NCBI RefSeq assembly: GCF_014323725.1
Contig: NZ_JABVED010000003.1
Location: 467,365-531,364, forward strand
Reading direction: 5' to 3'
Source: Actinokineospora xionganensis
Lineage (GTDB): Bacteria; Actinomycetota; Actinomycetes; Mycobacteriales; Pseudonocardiaceae
Length of the DNA: 64,000 nucleotides
Part shown: one piece after another, positions 8,770 to 19,154 of the stretch
How positions within the stretch are numbered: position 1 is the stretch's first letter
How the letters are laid out: each line of letters begins with the position of its first letter
The notes under the pieces: model-generated
Told to the model about the DNA's origin: nothing
Databases searched by the model: none
Seen by the model: only the letters and a program-made list of their open reading frames with translations
Position numbers and translations under genes: made by a program

Positions 8770-9015
8770 ATGACTCGACCGGAAGCCGTTCGCTTCCTGC
8801 GCACCGAGCCGAGCATGGCCTTCATGGAGGGCAGGCTGTTGGCGCTGCGCGAGGGAGTGGTCTACGTCCTCGCCCCGGATGGGTGGGCCCGGCTGGGCCG
8901 GGAGCGGCCGTCGACAGCGGTGTGGATCGAACGGGAAGCCGCTGAGGACTGGTGCGAGGCGGAGGGTTGGGACCTGCATCTGCTTGACGCTGTCCCGGTC
9001 CCCGGTTCCCTCTAG
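8770..9015 (+). CDS. Small hypothetical protein
   Basis: This is an 81-residue ORF beginning MTRPEAVRFLRTEPSM and ending DLHLLDAVPVPGSL. It contains no membrane segment or known motif. The middle, LLALREGVVYVLAPDGWARL, suggests a short beta-rich fold, and WIEREAAEDWCEAEGWDLHL is acidic and tryptophan-rich. It lies alone between two minus-strand genes. No clear ribosome site is seen before the ATG, though a second ATG lies close by out of frame. It is kept because codon composition agrees with its neighbours and the stop leaves only four bases to the next gene. Function unknown; a chance ORF is possible. Confidence 0.5.
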   Translation: MTRPEAVRFLRTEPSMAFMEGRLLALREGVVYVLAPDGWARLGRERPSTAVWIEREAAEDWCEAEGWDLHLLDAVPVPGSL

Positions 9016-9019
9016 CCCT

Positions 9020-10099
9020 TTAAGCCAGCCACGCCAGCAAGCGGCCCCGCGACCAGCAGCGGCCGACGGCCTCGGCGCGCAGGGCCGAGCCGTCGAGCAC
9101 CGCCACGCCGATGATGCTGTGGCCGGAGGCGTGGCGATCGCCGAACGTCGGAATCGCGGGCGCGACCCCGACACCTTCGGCTGACACCCACGCCACTGCC
9201 CGGCCCGCCGCCGCTTCGTCGAGGCGGTGCAGGAAGCGTAAGCGGCTCTCCAGTGGGTAGCGCGACAGCGCCCACGTCGTCGTGACAACCGGCAGCGCGT
9301 CCGCGGGCACTTTGGCGACGGCGTCGGACAGCATCTCGACGGCGTCACCTCGCAGCAGCAGCGGCGGGGCTGTGGCCGCCAACGCCAGGTCCGCTTCGAG
9401 CTTCGCGGCATGCTCCGACTGATCCGGCCAAACGCAGGCGCGTAGCCACCGGGCCTCATCCGCGTCGGCCATGTCGACCGGATCGGGGTCGACGCCGACC
9501 CGGGCGACGACCTCGGGCATCGACCGCGCCGGGATGGGCCGGGCGCCCACGACCGAAGACGACAGGCGCACGGGAGCTGACGGGTCGCCCAGCGTTTGGC
9601 CGTTGCTGTACGTGATGCCGACGCGATCGACGTGCAGGTTGAGCCCGGCCGAGCAGCCGACGTCGATCAGCCCGACCGCGTCCGCGCCCGCCCGGTGCGC
9701 CGCCTCGGCGATGGCCGGGTACAGCACCGCGCAGCGTCCGGTCTCGCTGGTCCGCGGCGGCCTGCGCACGGCGGTGGCCACGACCGAGTCGGTCATCCGC
9801 AGCAGCGTGTCGATGGCCGCACCGGCGGCGGCGTCACCGTCCGCGGCGGCATAGGCCGCGGCGAGCGCGGGGGCGTGTCCGGCGAGAGCGAGGTCGTGCA
9901 GGGCGGCGAGGATCACCGTGGGCTGCCGCTTGCGCGCGGGCGCCGACTCGATAGCGCGCAGCGCCTCGTCGGACTCACTGATGGCGACGGCGACACGCTC
10001 GTACAACGGGGATGTCTCGGCGGCGTCGACCTCACCGAACTTCCGGTACACCTCGCCGAGTGCGCGCGCCTTGCTCACGGATTCGGTCGACCCTGGCAT
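9020..10099 (-). CDS. DUF2332 family protein
   Basis: The product has about 359 residues and matches the actinobacterial DUF2332 pattern: an N-terminal helical part (YRKFGEVDAAETSPLYERV), then AVGLIDVGCSAGLNLHVDRV, which looks like a nucleotide- or SAM-binding glycine loop, and a C-terminal SIIGVAVLDGSALRAEAV. Family function is unknown. The ATG at 10099 (MPGSTESV) is chosen over 10144 because the upstream residues overlap the terminator hairpin at 10127-10165 and look non-coding. It follows sepH in the same direction but is separated from it by that hairpin, so it is probably transcribed on its own. Confidence 0.75.
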   Translation of the reverse strand: MPGSTESVSKARALGEVYRKFGEVDAAETSPLYERVAVAISESDEALRAIESAPARKRQPTVILAALHDLALAGHAPALAAAYAAADGDAAAGAAIDTLLRMTDSVVATAVRRPPRTSETGRCAVLYPAIAEAAHRAGADAVGLIDVGCSAGLNLHVDRVGITYSNGQTLGDPSAPVRLSSSVVGARPIPARSMPEVVARVGVDPDPVDMADADEARWLRACVWPDQSEHAAKLEADLALAATAPPLLLRGDAVEMLSDAVAKVPADALPVVTTTWALSRYPLESRLRFLHRLDEAAAGRAVAWVSAEGVGVAPAIPTFGDRHASGHSIIGVAVLDGSALRAEAVGRCWSRGRLLAWLA

Positions 10100-10126
10100 C
10101 CCGCCGATCCTAACCGCGTGGAACGC

Positions 10127-10165
10127 GGAGAAGGCGGCCCCCACGAAATGGGGACCGCCTTCTCC
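10127..10165 (-). terminator. Hairpin terminator downstream of sepH
   Basis: GGAGAAGGCGG at 10127 pairs with CCGCCTTCTCC ending at 10165. The inner CCCCA and TGGGG also pair, with one internal mismatch and a short loop. It starts 10 nt after the sepH stop in the direction of transcription. No long T-run follows, which is common in GC-rich actinomycetes. Confidence 0.75.
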
Positions 10166-10174
10166 GTCTGCTTG

Positions 10175-11167
10175 TTAACCCCGGTTGGAGCGGGTGCCGA
10201 GCAGGACGTCCTCCCACGAGGGGACGATCGGCCGGGCCTTCTTGTTCGCCTTCGGCCGCCGGGGCGGTTCGGGCTTGCGGGCGGGCTCGTCGATCAGGGC
10301 GTTCTCCGGCTCGTCCCGTTCGCGCGGGGTGGGATCTTCCTCGACGGACTCGGCCGGGGCCTGCTCCTCGACGATCTCGGCGGGAGCTTCCTCGACTGTG
10401 TCCACCAATTCCTCCACCTGCGGAGCGGGCTCCGGGGTCAGTTCGAAATCTTCCACCACGAAGTCCGCCGCGGGCGGCTCCGAGCCGTTGACCGCCGCGG
10501 GCAGTTCCGCCGGACGCTCAGTCGTGTCCAGGTTCATCGCGGCCTGGGCGAGTTGGGTGACCGGGCGGACCGTGCGCAGCGGTCGGTTGGGCTGAGGGTC
10601 GAGCAGGTCGCGGGCGTGGTCGTCCAATGGTGTGACCGTGCCGCCGTGGGCGCCGGGGTGGAACGACCAGTGGGCGCGGTTGAGCGACCTACCGGCCGTC
10701 CAGCTCAGCTGCACGACCCACTTGTTGTCCTCGCCGCGCCACGAGTCCCAGTTGGCCACCGCGTAGTCTTGGCCGCGCAGGCCGAAGGAATGCGCGACGA
10801 CCTCACCGAGTGTCTGCACGTCCGGGCCGTCCTCACGGATCGGGTGCGCGCGCTGGGCGAGGTCGGCGGTGCGGGACCGCTCCAGTAAGACCGGGTAGGC
10901 GTAACGCTCGACCTTGTGAGTCGGGATGCCCGCCGCCTCGGCGACCTGCTCCACGGACTCTCCGGCACGGATACGGGTCTGGATCTCTCGTGGACGCATC
11001 TGGCTCTCCAGCTCGATTTCGATCTGGCCGAGTCGGGTGACGTCTCCTCTGGCGGCCGCACGCAGCCGCTCGTCCGCGGGAAGAGTGAAACGCTCGCCAC
11101 GCGCCGAGTCTTCGCAGATGACGGTCTTGCCGTCATCTCCGAGCCCGACGACCCGCAGCGCGCGCAT
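10175..11167 (-). CDS. sepH: Cell division regulator SepH
   Basis: SepH binds and stimulates assembly of FtsZ in actinobacteria. The 330-residue protein opens with MRALRVVGLGDDGKTVICED. It contains the DUF3071 domain with a helix-turn-helix-like stretch (ESVEQVAEAAGIPTHKVERY), then an acidic, proline-rich disordered linker. It closes with VPSWEDVLLG, matching the conserved C-terminal motif of the family. The ATG at 11167 has GGAGGTG 5 nt upstream. Its position beside serC, with SpoU-DUF2537 nearby, matches mycobacterial Rv0883c. About 175 bp upstream separate it from the serC stop, so it probably has its own promoter. Confidence 0.92.
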   Translation of the reverse strand: MRALRVVGLGDDGKTVICEDSARGERFTLPADERLRAAARGDVTRLGQIEIELESQMRPREIQTRIRAGESVEQVAEAAGIPTHKVERYAYPVLLERSRTADLAQRAHPIREDGPDVQTLGEVVAHSFGLRGQDYAVANWDSWRGEDNKWVVQLSWTAGRSLNRAHWSFHPGAHGGTVTPLDDHARDLLDPQPNRPLRTVRPVTQLAQAAMNLDTTERPAELPAAVNGSEPPAADFVVEDFELTPEPAPQVEELVDTVEEAPAEIVEEQAPAESVEEDPTPRERDEPENALIDEPARKPEPPRRPKANKKARPIVPSWEDVLLGTRSNRG

Positions 11168-11343
11168 CGTGCACCTCCATACGATCTGAGCAGACTTCAC
11201 TCGCCAGCGTCCCACGGTAGATCGGCGAGTCGCCTTGACGAACTAGGCGCGCCGTTACCCAAGGGATATCCCGAATGATCTTGCCGTATTCGAACGTGCG
11301 ACGCACCAAGGTTGTGATCGTTCACCCGTTCGCGTATCTGGGG

Positions 11344-12688
<1,345 letters not shown>

Positions 12689-12697
12689 GGGGTTGGG

Positions 12698-14059
12698 TTA
12701 GTCGCGGGTGCGCCAGCCGGTCTCGTCGACGCCGCCGGGGATCGCGTCGGGGGTGCCGTAGGGCTCGCGGGTGAAGACGAAGGTGGCCAGGTCGAAGTGG
12801 TTGGGCGCGCCCTCGGCGTCGCGGTGCAGGACCAGGGTCTCGCCCGCGTAGTAGCCGTCGAGGCCGGTCCAGGTGTCGCGGCCCTCGGGGCGGAAGCGGG
12901 ACTGCCTGCCGACGCCGGAGACCGGGGCCAGCCGCAGCCAGCCCTCGGGCAGCAGCCGCAGCAGGTACGGGGTCGGGCCCCAGTGCCACAGGCCCGTCAG
13001 CGCCAGCAGCTCCGGGTCGGCCTCGGCCATCGGCTCCCACTCGGCGGGCAGCGCGGGCTCCAGCTCCTCGACCAGGTTGATCAGGTCGTGCGACAGCGCC
13101 ACGACCGGGACCCCGGCGGTCGAGTTGGCCATGGTCAGCGCGCCGGTGCCGGTGCGCCAGTCGATGAGCGCGCTCGCCAGGAAGCCGGGCATCGAGCCGC
13201 TGTGTCCCGACAGCCGCCGACCGCCCAGGCGCATCGCCTCGAAGCCAAGGCCGTAGCCCATCGTCCAGGCGTCGTTGTCGTCGACGTGGACTGGCGTGCG
13301 CATCTCCGCGACGGTGTCGGGGTGCAGCACGTCGCCGGTGTCGCCGCCGATGAAGCGGACCCAGCGGGCCAGGTCGTGCACCGTCGACCACAGCTGCCCG
13401 GCCGGGGCCATGGCGCCCGCGTCGGGGGTGGGCTCGTTGAGCAGGACGTCGGCGAAGGGGTGCACGGCCCAGCCGAGCGCGGCCGGGACCCGCGGCGCCG
13501 GGGTGGTGCGGGTCATCCCGAGCGGGGCGAGGATCTCGCTTTCGAGCGCTTCGAGCCAGCTGGTTCCGCGCACGCGCGCGACCAGCTCACCGAGGACGCC
13601 GTAGCCGACGTTCGTGTAGTGGAACCGCGCGCCGGAGCGGTGGCGCAGCGCGTTCTGGGTGAGGCTGTTCTGCAGCGCCGTCCAGTCGTCGCCGACGGCG
13701 CGCTCCCACCACAGGCCGGGCGACTCCGAGGTCAGGCCCGCGGTGTGGGAGAGCAGCTGCGCGATGGTGACCTCACCGAACGACGTGCCCTGCAGGTGCT
13801 TGTCGAGCGGGTCGTTCAGGTCGAGCAGCCCCTCGTCGCGCAGCCGCATGACCAGCACGGCGATGAACGTTTTGGTGATCGACCCGATCCGGTACTGGGT
13901 GTCGGTGGTCGGAGCCTGGCCGTCGACCTTGCCCCGGGCCCCCGTCCAGACCACGACGCCGTCGCGGACCACGGCCGCGACCAAGGATGGGGCGCGGCTC
14001 TCCGCCTGCGCCGTCGCGATCCGGCGGAGCAGGGCGAAGTCGGTTGTCTGCTGCAGCAT
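12698..14059 (-). CDS. Serine hydrolase, class C beta-lactamase fold
   Basis: This 453-residue protein is of the beta-lactamase/penicillin-binding-protein superfamily. The three active-site elements are seen: S60-ITK-63, Y148-TN-150, and H286-SG-288 in place of KTG. HSG is common in esterases and D-amino-acid peptidases of this class. A C-terminal lipocalin-like portion of about 130 residues follows (GLWHWGPTPYLLRLLP, GYYAGETLVL). No signal peptide is evident, so it is probably cytoplasmic. Relatives include esterases, D-aminopeptidases and EstB-type enzymes, so substrate is not predicted. It is followed by inverted repeat copy B and then serC. Confidence 0.85.
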   Translation of the reverse strand: MLQQTTDFALLRRIATAQAESRAPSLVAAVVRDGVVVWTGARGKVDGQAPTTDTQYRIGSITKTFIAVLVMRLRDEGLLDLNDPLDKHLQGTSFGEVTIAQLLSHTAGLTSESPGLWWERAVGDDWTALQNSLTQNALRHRSGARFHYTNVGYGVLGELVARVRGTSWLEALESEILAPLGMTRTTPAPRVPAALGWAVHPFADVLLNEPTPDAGAMAPAGQLWSTVHDLARWVRFIGGDTGDVLHPDTVAEMRTPVHVDDNDAWTMGYGLGFEAMRLGGRRLSGHSGSMPGFLASALIDWRTGTGALTMANSTAGVPVVALSHDLINLVEELEPALPAEWEPMAEADPELLALTGLWHWGPTPYLLRLLPEGWLRLAPVSGVGRQSRFRPEGRDTWTGLDGYYAGETLVLHRDAEGAPNHFDLATFVFTREPYGTPDAIPGGVDETGWRTRD

Positions 14060-14081
14060 GGAATGAATTGTGGGTCATAAA

Positions 14082-14699
14082 TCAACCCAATAACCCCATC
14101 GAGATGGCCTTTGTGACCGCAGCGGTGCGATCCGAGACACCAAGTTTATCGAACGATCGGGCCAGATGGGTCTTTACAGTCGCCTCGCTAATGTGTAATG
14201 CCCGGCCGACGTCGGCATTGGTCATGCCCTGCCCGACCAGCTTCAGCACCTCCCGCTCGCGGGCGGAAAGTGCCTGCTTGGCTGGGGTGCGGACGCTGCG
14301 GACGAGCTTGGAGGCGACCGACGGCGCGAGCACCGTCTCGCCCCGGCTGGCCGCCCGGACGGCGTCGGCCAATTCCAGCGTGGAGGCGTCTTTCAACAGA
14401 TATCCGGACGCGCCCGCCTCGACCGCGCGCAAAATGTCCGTATCCGTTTCGTAGGTAGTGAGCACGACCACCGCGGAACCGCCCTCGGCGACGATCTTGG
14501 CGGTGGCGCCAGCGCCGTCGAGTCCGGGCATCCGCAGATCCATAAGGATCACCTGTGGGCGCAGCGCGCGGGCCACCGCGACCGCCTCCTCACCGGATCC
14601 CGCCTCGCCGACGACGGTCAGGTCGGGCTCGGCTTCGAGCATCCCGCGCAGCCCCGCGCGCACCACAGGATGGTCGTCGACCAACAGCACGGTGATCAT
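14082..14699 (-). CDS. NarL/LuxR-family response regulator
   Basis: This 205-residue response regulator has receiver residues D8-D9, phospho-acceptor Asp54 in [10 protein letters not shown], and the Lys of [10 protein letters not shown]-terminal LuxR-type helix-turn-helix follows: [20 protein letters not shown] and [19 protein letters not shown]. The ATG overlaps the stop of the histidine kinase gene by 4 nt, making it the last gene of a four-gene operon with an ABC-2 transporter. It probably controls that operon in response to a membrane or antibiotic signal, by analogy with DesKR and LiaRS-type systems. Confidence 0.93.
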   Translation of the reverse strand: MITVLLVDDHPVVRAGLRGMLEAEPDLTVVGEAGSGEEAVAVARALRPQVILMDLRMPGLDGAGATAKIVAEGGSAVVVLTTYETDTDILRAVEAGASGYLLKDASTLELADAVRAASRGETVLAPSVASKLVRSVRTPAKQALSAREREVLKLVGQGMTNADVGRALHISEATVKTHLARSFDKLGVSDRTAAVTKAISMGLLG

Positions 14700-15841
14700 C
14701 CGAGCACCTCCACGGTCACCGTGGTCCCGGCGCCCGGCGCGGACCGGACCGACACCGTGGCGGCGACCTGCTCCGCCCGTGCGCGCATGCCACGCAGCCC
14801 GAAACCGCCGGACTGGTCGTCCGGGTGGAAGCCGACCCCGTCGTCGGTGACGCGCAAGGTGACTCCTTGGTCGGTCTGAGTGAGGCTGACGTCCACGGTG
14901 GACGCCGCCGCGTGCTTGCGCACATTGGCGAGCGCCTCTTGGGCGGCCCGCAGCAGCAGGACCTCCACGCCGGTCGGCAGCGGCGCGGTGCCCTCGGCGT
15001 GAAACCGCGCGTCGACCCCGGTCTCGGCGCGTAGCCGCTCGACCTGCCTGCCCAGCGCGTCGGCCAGCGAGCCGCCGGACAGCGCGGAGGGCGCCAAGGC
15101 CGAGACCAGGACCCGCGCCTCGGCGAGGTTCTCCCGCGCGGTCCGCGCCGCCAGGTCGAGCAGCCGTCGGCCCTTCTCGGAGTCCACCTCGGATTCCGCG
15201 GCCTGCACCAGGGTGATGATGCTGGTGAAGCCCTGGGCGAGGGTGTCGTGGATCTCGCCCGCCAGCCGCGCCCGCTCGGCGTTCACCCCCGCGTCGTGGG
15301 AGAGCCGCGCGACCTCCGCGCGGCTGCTCTCCAATTCGGTGATCAGCTCGGCGCGGTCCTCGCTTTGCCGCACGATCCGGTGGATGTAGGTGCCGATGAG
15401 CAGGGAGAACGCCAAGCCGAAGAACGCCAGCCCGAAGTCGTGTGGATCGAAGGAGATGCCCGCGAACACCGCCGAGAAGATCGGCGGCAGGACGTTGAAA
15501 AGCGCGACGAGCGGCGCGGAGATTCGCAGCCGGAAGGTCATGAACACCATCGGGCAGATCATGAACAGCGCGTAGGTGCTTTCCGGGGTGAACCCGACAG
15601 CGGTGAAGAACAGGGCGGCGAGCCCCGCCACGAACACGGTGCCGCGCGGGATGTCGTCGGTGAGGATGACCCGGCGGCCGTAGAGGGCGTACCAGGCGAC
15701 GAGCGCGGTCAGGGCGGCCAGCGCCCCAGCCTGCCGGGCGGCGGGCTGGGTCTCGGTCACGACGAGCACGACCACGGCTGCGAAGCCGATCGCGAAGTAC
15801 ACGTCCCAGATCCACCGCGACCGGTCCCAGGCCTGCGTCAC
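14696..15841 (-). CDS. Histidine kinase of the HisKA_3/DesK type
   Basis: The 381-residue sensor has five to six membrane segments in the first 155 residues with no sizeable extracellular loop, so it probably senses within the membrane. Then comes a dimerisation helix with phospho-acceptor His198 in [13 protein letters not shown], and a HATPase_c domain with [16 protein letters not shown] (N box), TDDGVGF and [15 protein letters not shown] (G boxes). The GTG at 15841 overlaps the permease stop by 4 nt (GTGA); the longer open frame upstream lies within the permease gene and is not used. Its partner is the response regulator directly downstream. Confidence 0.92.
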   Translation of the reverse strand: MTQAWDRSRWIWDVYFAIGFAAVVVLVVTETQPAARQAGALAALTALVAWYALYGRRVILTDDIPRGTVFVAGLAALFFTAVGFTPESTYALFMICPMVFMTFRLRISAPLVALFNVLPPIFSAVFAGISFDPHDFGLAFFGLAFSLLIGTYIHRIVRQSEDRAELITELESSRAEVARLSHDAGVNAERARLAGEIHDTLAQGFTSIITLVQAAESEVDSEKGRRLLDLAARTARENLAEARVLVSALAPSALSGGSLADALGRQVERLRAETGVDARFHAEGTAPLPTGVEVLLLRAAQEALANVRKHAAASTVDVSLTQTDQGVTLRVTDDGVGFHPDDQSGGFGLRGMRARAEQVAATVSVRSAPGAGTTVTVEVLG

Positions 15842-16650
15842 CCGGCTTGCCGCTCGCTCCACCGGAACGTCAGCAGGCACAGCACGAGACCGATCACGCA
15901 CCACGCGCCCAGGACCAGCGCTGTCATGCCGTGCTCCCATGAGCCCGCCACCTCCCCGACCATCATGCTGTCCGGTAGGAAGACCGAGCGGAAGCCCTGC
16001 CCCATCCACTTGACCGGGAAGAACGACGCCACGGTCACCATCGGGCCGGGCAGCACCGAGATGTGCACGAAGATGCCGGAAATGAATTGAAGCGCGATCA
16101 CCGGCAGGTTCAGCACCGCGGGCGCGCTCTTGCCGGACTTGGCGACCGAGCTGGCGGCGATGCCCAGCAGCGTGCAACTCAAGACGGACAGAACGAGCAG
16201 CCAGGCCAGCGTCAGCCAGCGCGCCGGGTCGGTGGGCAACGACAGGTCAAAGAGCAGCACACCGACAGCGAGCAGCAGGACTACTTCGGCCAGGGTCGCC
16301 ACCGCGACCAGGACGATCTTGCCCACGAAGTACGCGCCCGCGGTGACCGGCGTGCCCCGCAGCCGTTTGAGCGTGCCGTCCTCCCGGTCGATCGCGATGC
16401 CGACGCCGGTGGTCAGGAAGGCTGTCGACAGGATTCCGTAAGCGATCATGCTGGCGGCGAAGACCTGGCTCATCGGCACGGTCAGGCCCGGGTCGGCCTT
16501 GGTGAAGATCGACCCGAGCAGGACGAGCAGGAACGCCGGGAAGGCGAAGGTGAAGATCACGGCTTCCTTGGCCCGGAAGAACATGCGGAGTTCGGCCTGA
16601 CCCCTCGACAGGCCGACGCTCGCGGTTCCGGGAAGCGCGCCGGTGCTCAT
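15838..16650 (-). CDS. ABC-2 type transporter permease
   Basis: This 270-residue membrane protein has about six hydrophobic segments, including AVIFTFAFPAFLLVLLGSIF, and LVAVATLAEVVLLLAVGVLL. Between the second and third lies IDREDGTLKRLRGTPV, a feature of ABC-2 drug and polysaccharide permeases. It ends in a further membrane helix and RWSERQAG. The ATG overlaps the stop of the ATPase gene by 4 nt. With the ATPase it forms an exporter of DrrAB type, and with the two-component genes it resembles antibiotic-sensing detoxification modules. Substrate unknown. Confidence 0.9.
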   Translation of the reverse strand: MSTGALPGTASVGLSRGQAELRMFFRAKEAVIFTFAFPAFLLVLLGSIFTKADPGLTVPMSQVFAASMIAYGILSTAFLTTGVGIAIDREDGTLKRLRGTPVTAGAYFVGKIVLVAVATLAEVVLLLAVGVLLFDLSLPTDPARWLTLAWLLVLSVLSCTLLGIAASSVAKSGKSAPAVLNLPVIALQFISGIFVHISVLPGPMVTVASFFPVKWMGQGFRSVFLPDSMMVGEVAGSWEHGMTALVLGAWCVIGLVLCLLTFRWSERQAG

Positions 16651-17477
16651 GCCGCCGCTCCGATCAGGTCGAGATAGACGTCTTCCAGCGTCGGCTGGTG
16701 CACCCGCAGTCCGCCGATGTTTTGCCCGGCCAACGCGGCGACCGCGGCGACCGGGTCGTCGGTGCGCAACTCGTGCGGTCCGGTGTCGTCGGTCCAGGTG
16801 ACGGTGGCTTGCGCGGTCTCGCGCCCACCGAGCGTCGCGGGCGTCCCCTCGGCGACGATGCGCCCGTCCGCGATCACCGCCAGGCGGCCGGCGAGGGCTT
16901 CGGCCTCGTCCAGGTAGTGGGTGGTCAGCACGATGGTGGTGCCGTCGGCGGCCAGGGTGCGGACGAGGTCCCAGAACTGGCGACGGGCCTGCGGGTCGAA
17001 CCCGGTGGTGGGTTCGTCGAGGAAGAGCAACTCCGGATTGCCGACGATCCCTAGAGCGACATCCACGCGCCTGCGTTGTCCCCCCGACAACGACCGGATG
17101 CGCGCGCCTGCTTTCTCGGTAAGGCCGCAGACGTCGATCACGTCGGTGACAGACCGAGGATTCGGGTAGTAACCGGCGTAGTGCTTGACCGTCTCGGCGA
17201 CGGTCAACTCGGCACTGTCGGTGGCGGTTTGCAGGACGATCCCGATGCGGGAGCGCCAGTGCCTGCCCGCCTTGCCGGGGTCCTCGCCGAGGACGGTGGC
17301 TTCGCCGCTGGTGCGGTGCCGGTGGCCTTCGAGGATCTCGACGGTGGTGGTCTTGCCCGCGCCGTTAGGACCGAGGAGGGCGAAGACCTCGCCTTGGGCG
17401 ACGTGGAGGTCGATACCGGCCACGGCGGTGTTGGCGCCGTAGTCCTTGCGCAAGCCGCGCACTTCGATCGCGTTCAT
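16647..17477 (-). CDS. ABC transporter ATP-binding protein (DrrA/CcmA type)
   Basis: The 276-residue ATPase has Walker A LLGPNGAGKTTTVEIL, signature RSLSGGQRRRVDVAL, Walker B LLFLDEPTTGFD and switch His in TTHYLDEAE. A short C-terminal tail (VYLDLIG) is typical of drug-export ATPases. The ATG at 17477 (MNAIEVRGLRKDYG) is taken as start; the frame extends further up but those residues run towards a 48-bp palindrome and do not resemble the family. It is the first gene of the operon ATPase-permease-histidine kinase-response regulator, all with 4-nt overlaps. Confidence 0.92.
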   Translation of the reverse strand: MNAIEVRGLRKDYGANTAVAGIDLHVAQGEVFALLGPNGAGKTTTVEILEGHRHRTSGEATVLGEDPGKAGRHWRSRIGIVLQTATDSAELTVAETVKHYAGYYPNPRSVTDVIDVCGLTEKAGARIRSLSGGQRRRVDVALGIVGNPELLFLDEPTTGFDPQARRQFWDLVRTLAADGTTIVLTTHYLDEAEALAGRLAVIADGRIVAEGTPATLGGRETAQATVTWTDDTGPHELRTDDPVAAVAALAGQNIGGLRVHQPTLEDVYLDLIGAAA

Positions 17478-17520
17478 GCCTAGATCGTTTCCCGGGACTG
17501 GGGTGTCCAGGGACGACCGA

Positions 17521-17568
17521 AGCACTGAACCCCGTGTCATCCGATCGGATGACACGGGGTTCAGTGCT
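17521..17568. terminator. Perfect 48-bp palindrome, terminator-like
   Basis: Positions 17521-17544 are the exact reverse complement of 17545-17568, with no loop and GATC at the centre. It begins 3 nt past the stop of the secreted Fn3 protein gene and ends about 45 bp before the ATPase operon start. A terminator for the upstream gene is the simplest reading. A dimeric protein-binding site for the operon is the alternative. The length and perfection are unusual for either. Confidence 0.75.
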
Positions 17569-17570
17569 GG

Positions 17571-18860
17571 TCAGCTAAGGCGGACTTCGAGGGGGTTGTC
17601 GGGGCCGGAGACGTTCGAGGTGACCAGGTTGGTGACTGGGGCGCAGCCGGTGAACGGCGCGATGGTGAAGGAGCCCGCCATCGTGAGGTTGACGCTGGAC
17701 ATGTCCAGGGCGGTCGGGGCGGTGGTGCGGCAGGGCGCGACCGGGAGGGGGAAGCCGAAGATGGTCAGGTTCGACAGGGTGATCCCGACGTCGACACGTG
17801 CGGTCCGGAACGTGCCGGTCATCTTCCCGATAGGGGTGAAGCTGACCCGGGCGGTCGCGGGGAACATGCCGTTGAGGGTCATCGTGGCGGTCGCCGGGTC
17901 GAGCTTGAGGTCGGCGGTGAAGTTGCCGGTCAGCACGTCGTGGTCGACCCCGAGCGTGCCGCGGAGGGCGACTGAGGTGTGGGCGGCTTTTAGAGTGGCG
18001 GCGCCCGCGAGGTTCCAGTCGTGGTGGGTCACGCGCGGGCGGGTGTGGACCGAAAGCGGTGCGCTGAATGGGGATTGGGGCGAGCGGACGGTGAAGACGT
18101 AGTCGGTATCCGGGAGTAGGCCGGAGACGCGCGCGGTGGTGCCGGGCACGGTGGCGGCCAGTTCGCCGTCGCGGAAGACCTCGTAGGCGGGCTGGCCGGT
18201 GGAGTCCCAGGCGAGTTCGACGGTGTCGATGCCGACGTCTGTGGTCCGCAGGTTCGCGGGTGCGGCGGGTGCGGCGACCCGGATGGCGGCCAGCAAGTTG
18301 TCCTGGCCGGGATCCTGCATGCAGTGGACTTCATGGGCGATGACAATCGAGCCGTCGCTCCGGCGAAGGGTGAGGTTGAGAAAGACGTCGTAAACCTTGA
18401 TTGACACCTCGCCTACATCGGGAAAGTCCAGCGGCGCGAGGTAGGTGTTGAAGACGATTTCGAATTCGTCATCTGGTGCTTGCGGAACCGATATCCAATC
18501 GATTTCGGTTTCGGATTCCAAAGGTCTGGCGGGGCCGACGACGGGTTTGATCCGGATGTCGGAGACCATGGTCACTTTGACGCTGGTCGCCCGGGCAAGC
18601 CGCATCATCTCCGCGACTTGGCGGCCCAGTAGAAACCGCGACTGCATAGGCGCGCGGTCCAAGCGTCGGCCCTGGGTGACCTGCTCGGGCAAGTCGGTGG
18701 CGCGGGTGACCTGGGCAGGCTGGGCATCGATCAGCGGGTAGGCGCACGTGTGGTTCGTCACGAGCTGGATCGGCTCGGCCGACGCCGAAGTGGAGCCCGC
18801 GGCCACCAGCGCGACACCGAGGGCGGCCGCGAGTAATCGTCGGTAAACAGGTCTCGCCAT
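17571..18860 (-). CDS. Secreted protein with fibronectin type III domain
   Basis: The 429-residue protein starts with a signal peptide: positive MARPVYRRLL, hydrophobic AAALGVALVAAG and an Ala-rich cleavage region near SASA. The mature part contains VTNHTCAYPLIDAQPAQV, resembling the actinobacterial DUF6801-type extracellular domain. A fibronectin type III domain follows (APANLRTTDVGIDTVELAWD through LLPDTDYVFTVRS), then a second DUF6801-like beta-rich region rich in Thr and Val. Several cysteines could form disulfides. The ATG at 18860 gives the signal peptide directly at the N-terminus. It is probably cell-wall-associated or secreted. Function unknown; domain naming beyond Fn3 is tentative. 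Confidence 0.75.
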   Translation of the reverse strand: MARPVYRRLLAAALGVALVAAGSTSASAEPIQLVTNHTCAYPLIDAQPAQVTRATDLPEQVTQGRRLDRAPMQSRFLLGRQVAEMMRLARATSVKVTMVSDIRIKPVVGPARPLESETEIDWISVPQAPDDEFEIVFNTYLAPLDFPDVGEVSIKVYDVFLNLTLRRSDGSIVIAHEVHCMQDPGQDNLLAAIRVAAPAAPANLRTTDVGIDTVELAWDSTGQPAYEVFRDGELAATVPGTTARVSGLLPDTDYVFTVRSPQSPFSAPLSVHTRPRVTHHDWNLAGAATLKAAHTSVALRGTLGVDHDVLTGNFTADLKLDPATATMTLNGMFPATARVSFTPIGKMTGTFRTARVDVGITLSNLTIFGFPLPVAPCRTTAPTALDMSSVNLTMAGSFTIAPFTGCAPVTNLVTSNVSGPDNPLEVRLS

Positions 18861-18962
18861 TGTTCCCCATTCCCAGTCGTCAGTTGCTCGGACGCTAGGG
18901 GCGCAATGGAGGTGTGGCAATAGTGTTATCGGAAGATGCCAATAAATGGATGAGGCGCGCTT

Positions 18963-19148
18963 TTATATTGCTGATGGAGGTGCGGGTATTTCCGCCAGCA
19001 GCGAGGCCCAGGAGGATGCGGGGAGGCGCAGGGTGCCTGCCTCGGGCGCCTTGGAGTCGCGTAGGCGGACCTCGGTCGAGTAGGCCACCTCGACGCAGGC
19101 CGCGCCGTCGCCGCTGCTGAAGCTGGATTTCCGCCACTCTGCGTGCAT
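18963..19148 (-). CDS. DUF397 domain protein
   Basis: This 61-residue protein begins MHAEWRKSSFSSGDGAACVE and contains VRLRDSKAPEAGTLRL, the complete DUF397 pattern. DUF397 genes are found in large numbers in actinomycetes next to XRE regulators with DUF5753 and are studied as regulator partners (BldB-related or toxin-antitoxin-like roles have been proposed). It starts 6 nt after the XRE gene stop, on the same strand, so the pair is an operon. Conserved W5 and the Cys at residue 18 are present. Confidence 0.9.
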   Translation of the reverse strand: MHAEWRKSSFSSGDGAACVEVAYSTEVRLRDSKAPEAGTLRLPASSWASLLAEIPAPPSAI

Positions 19149-19154
19149 GTTGTT

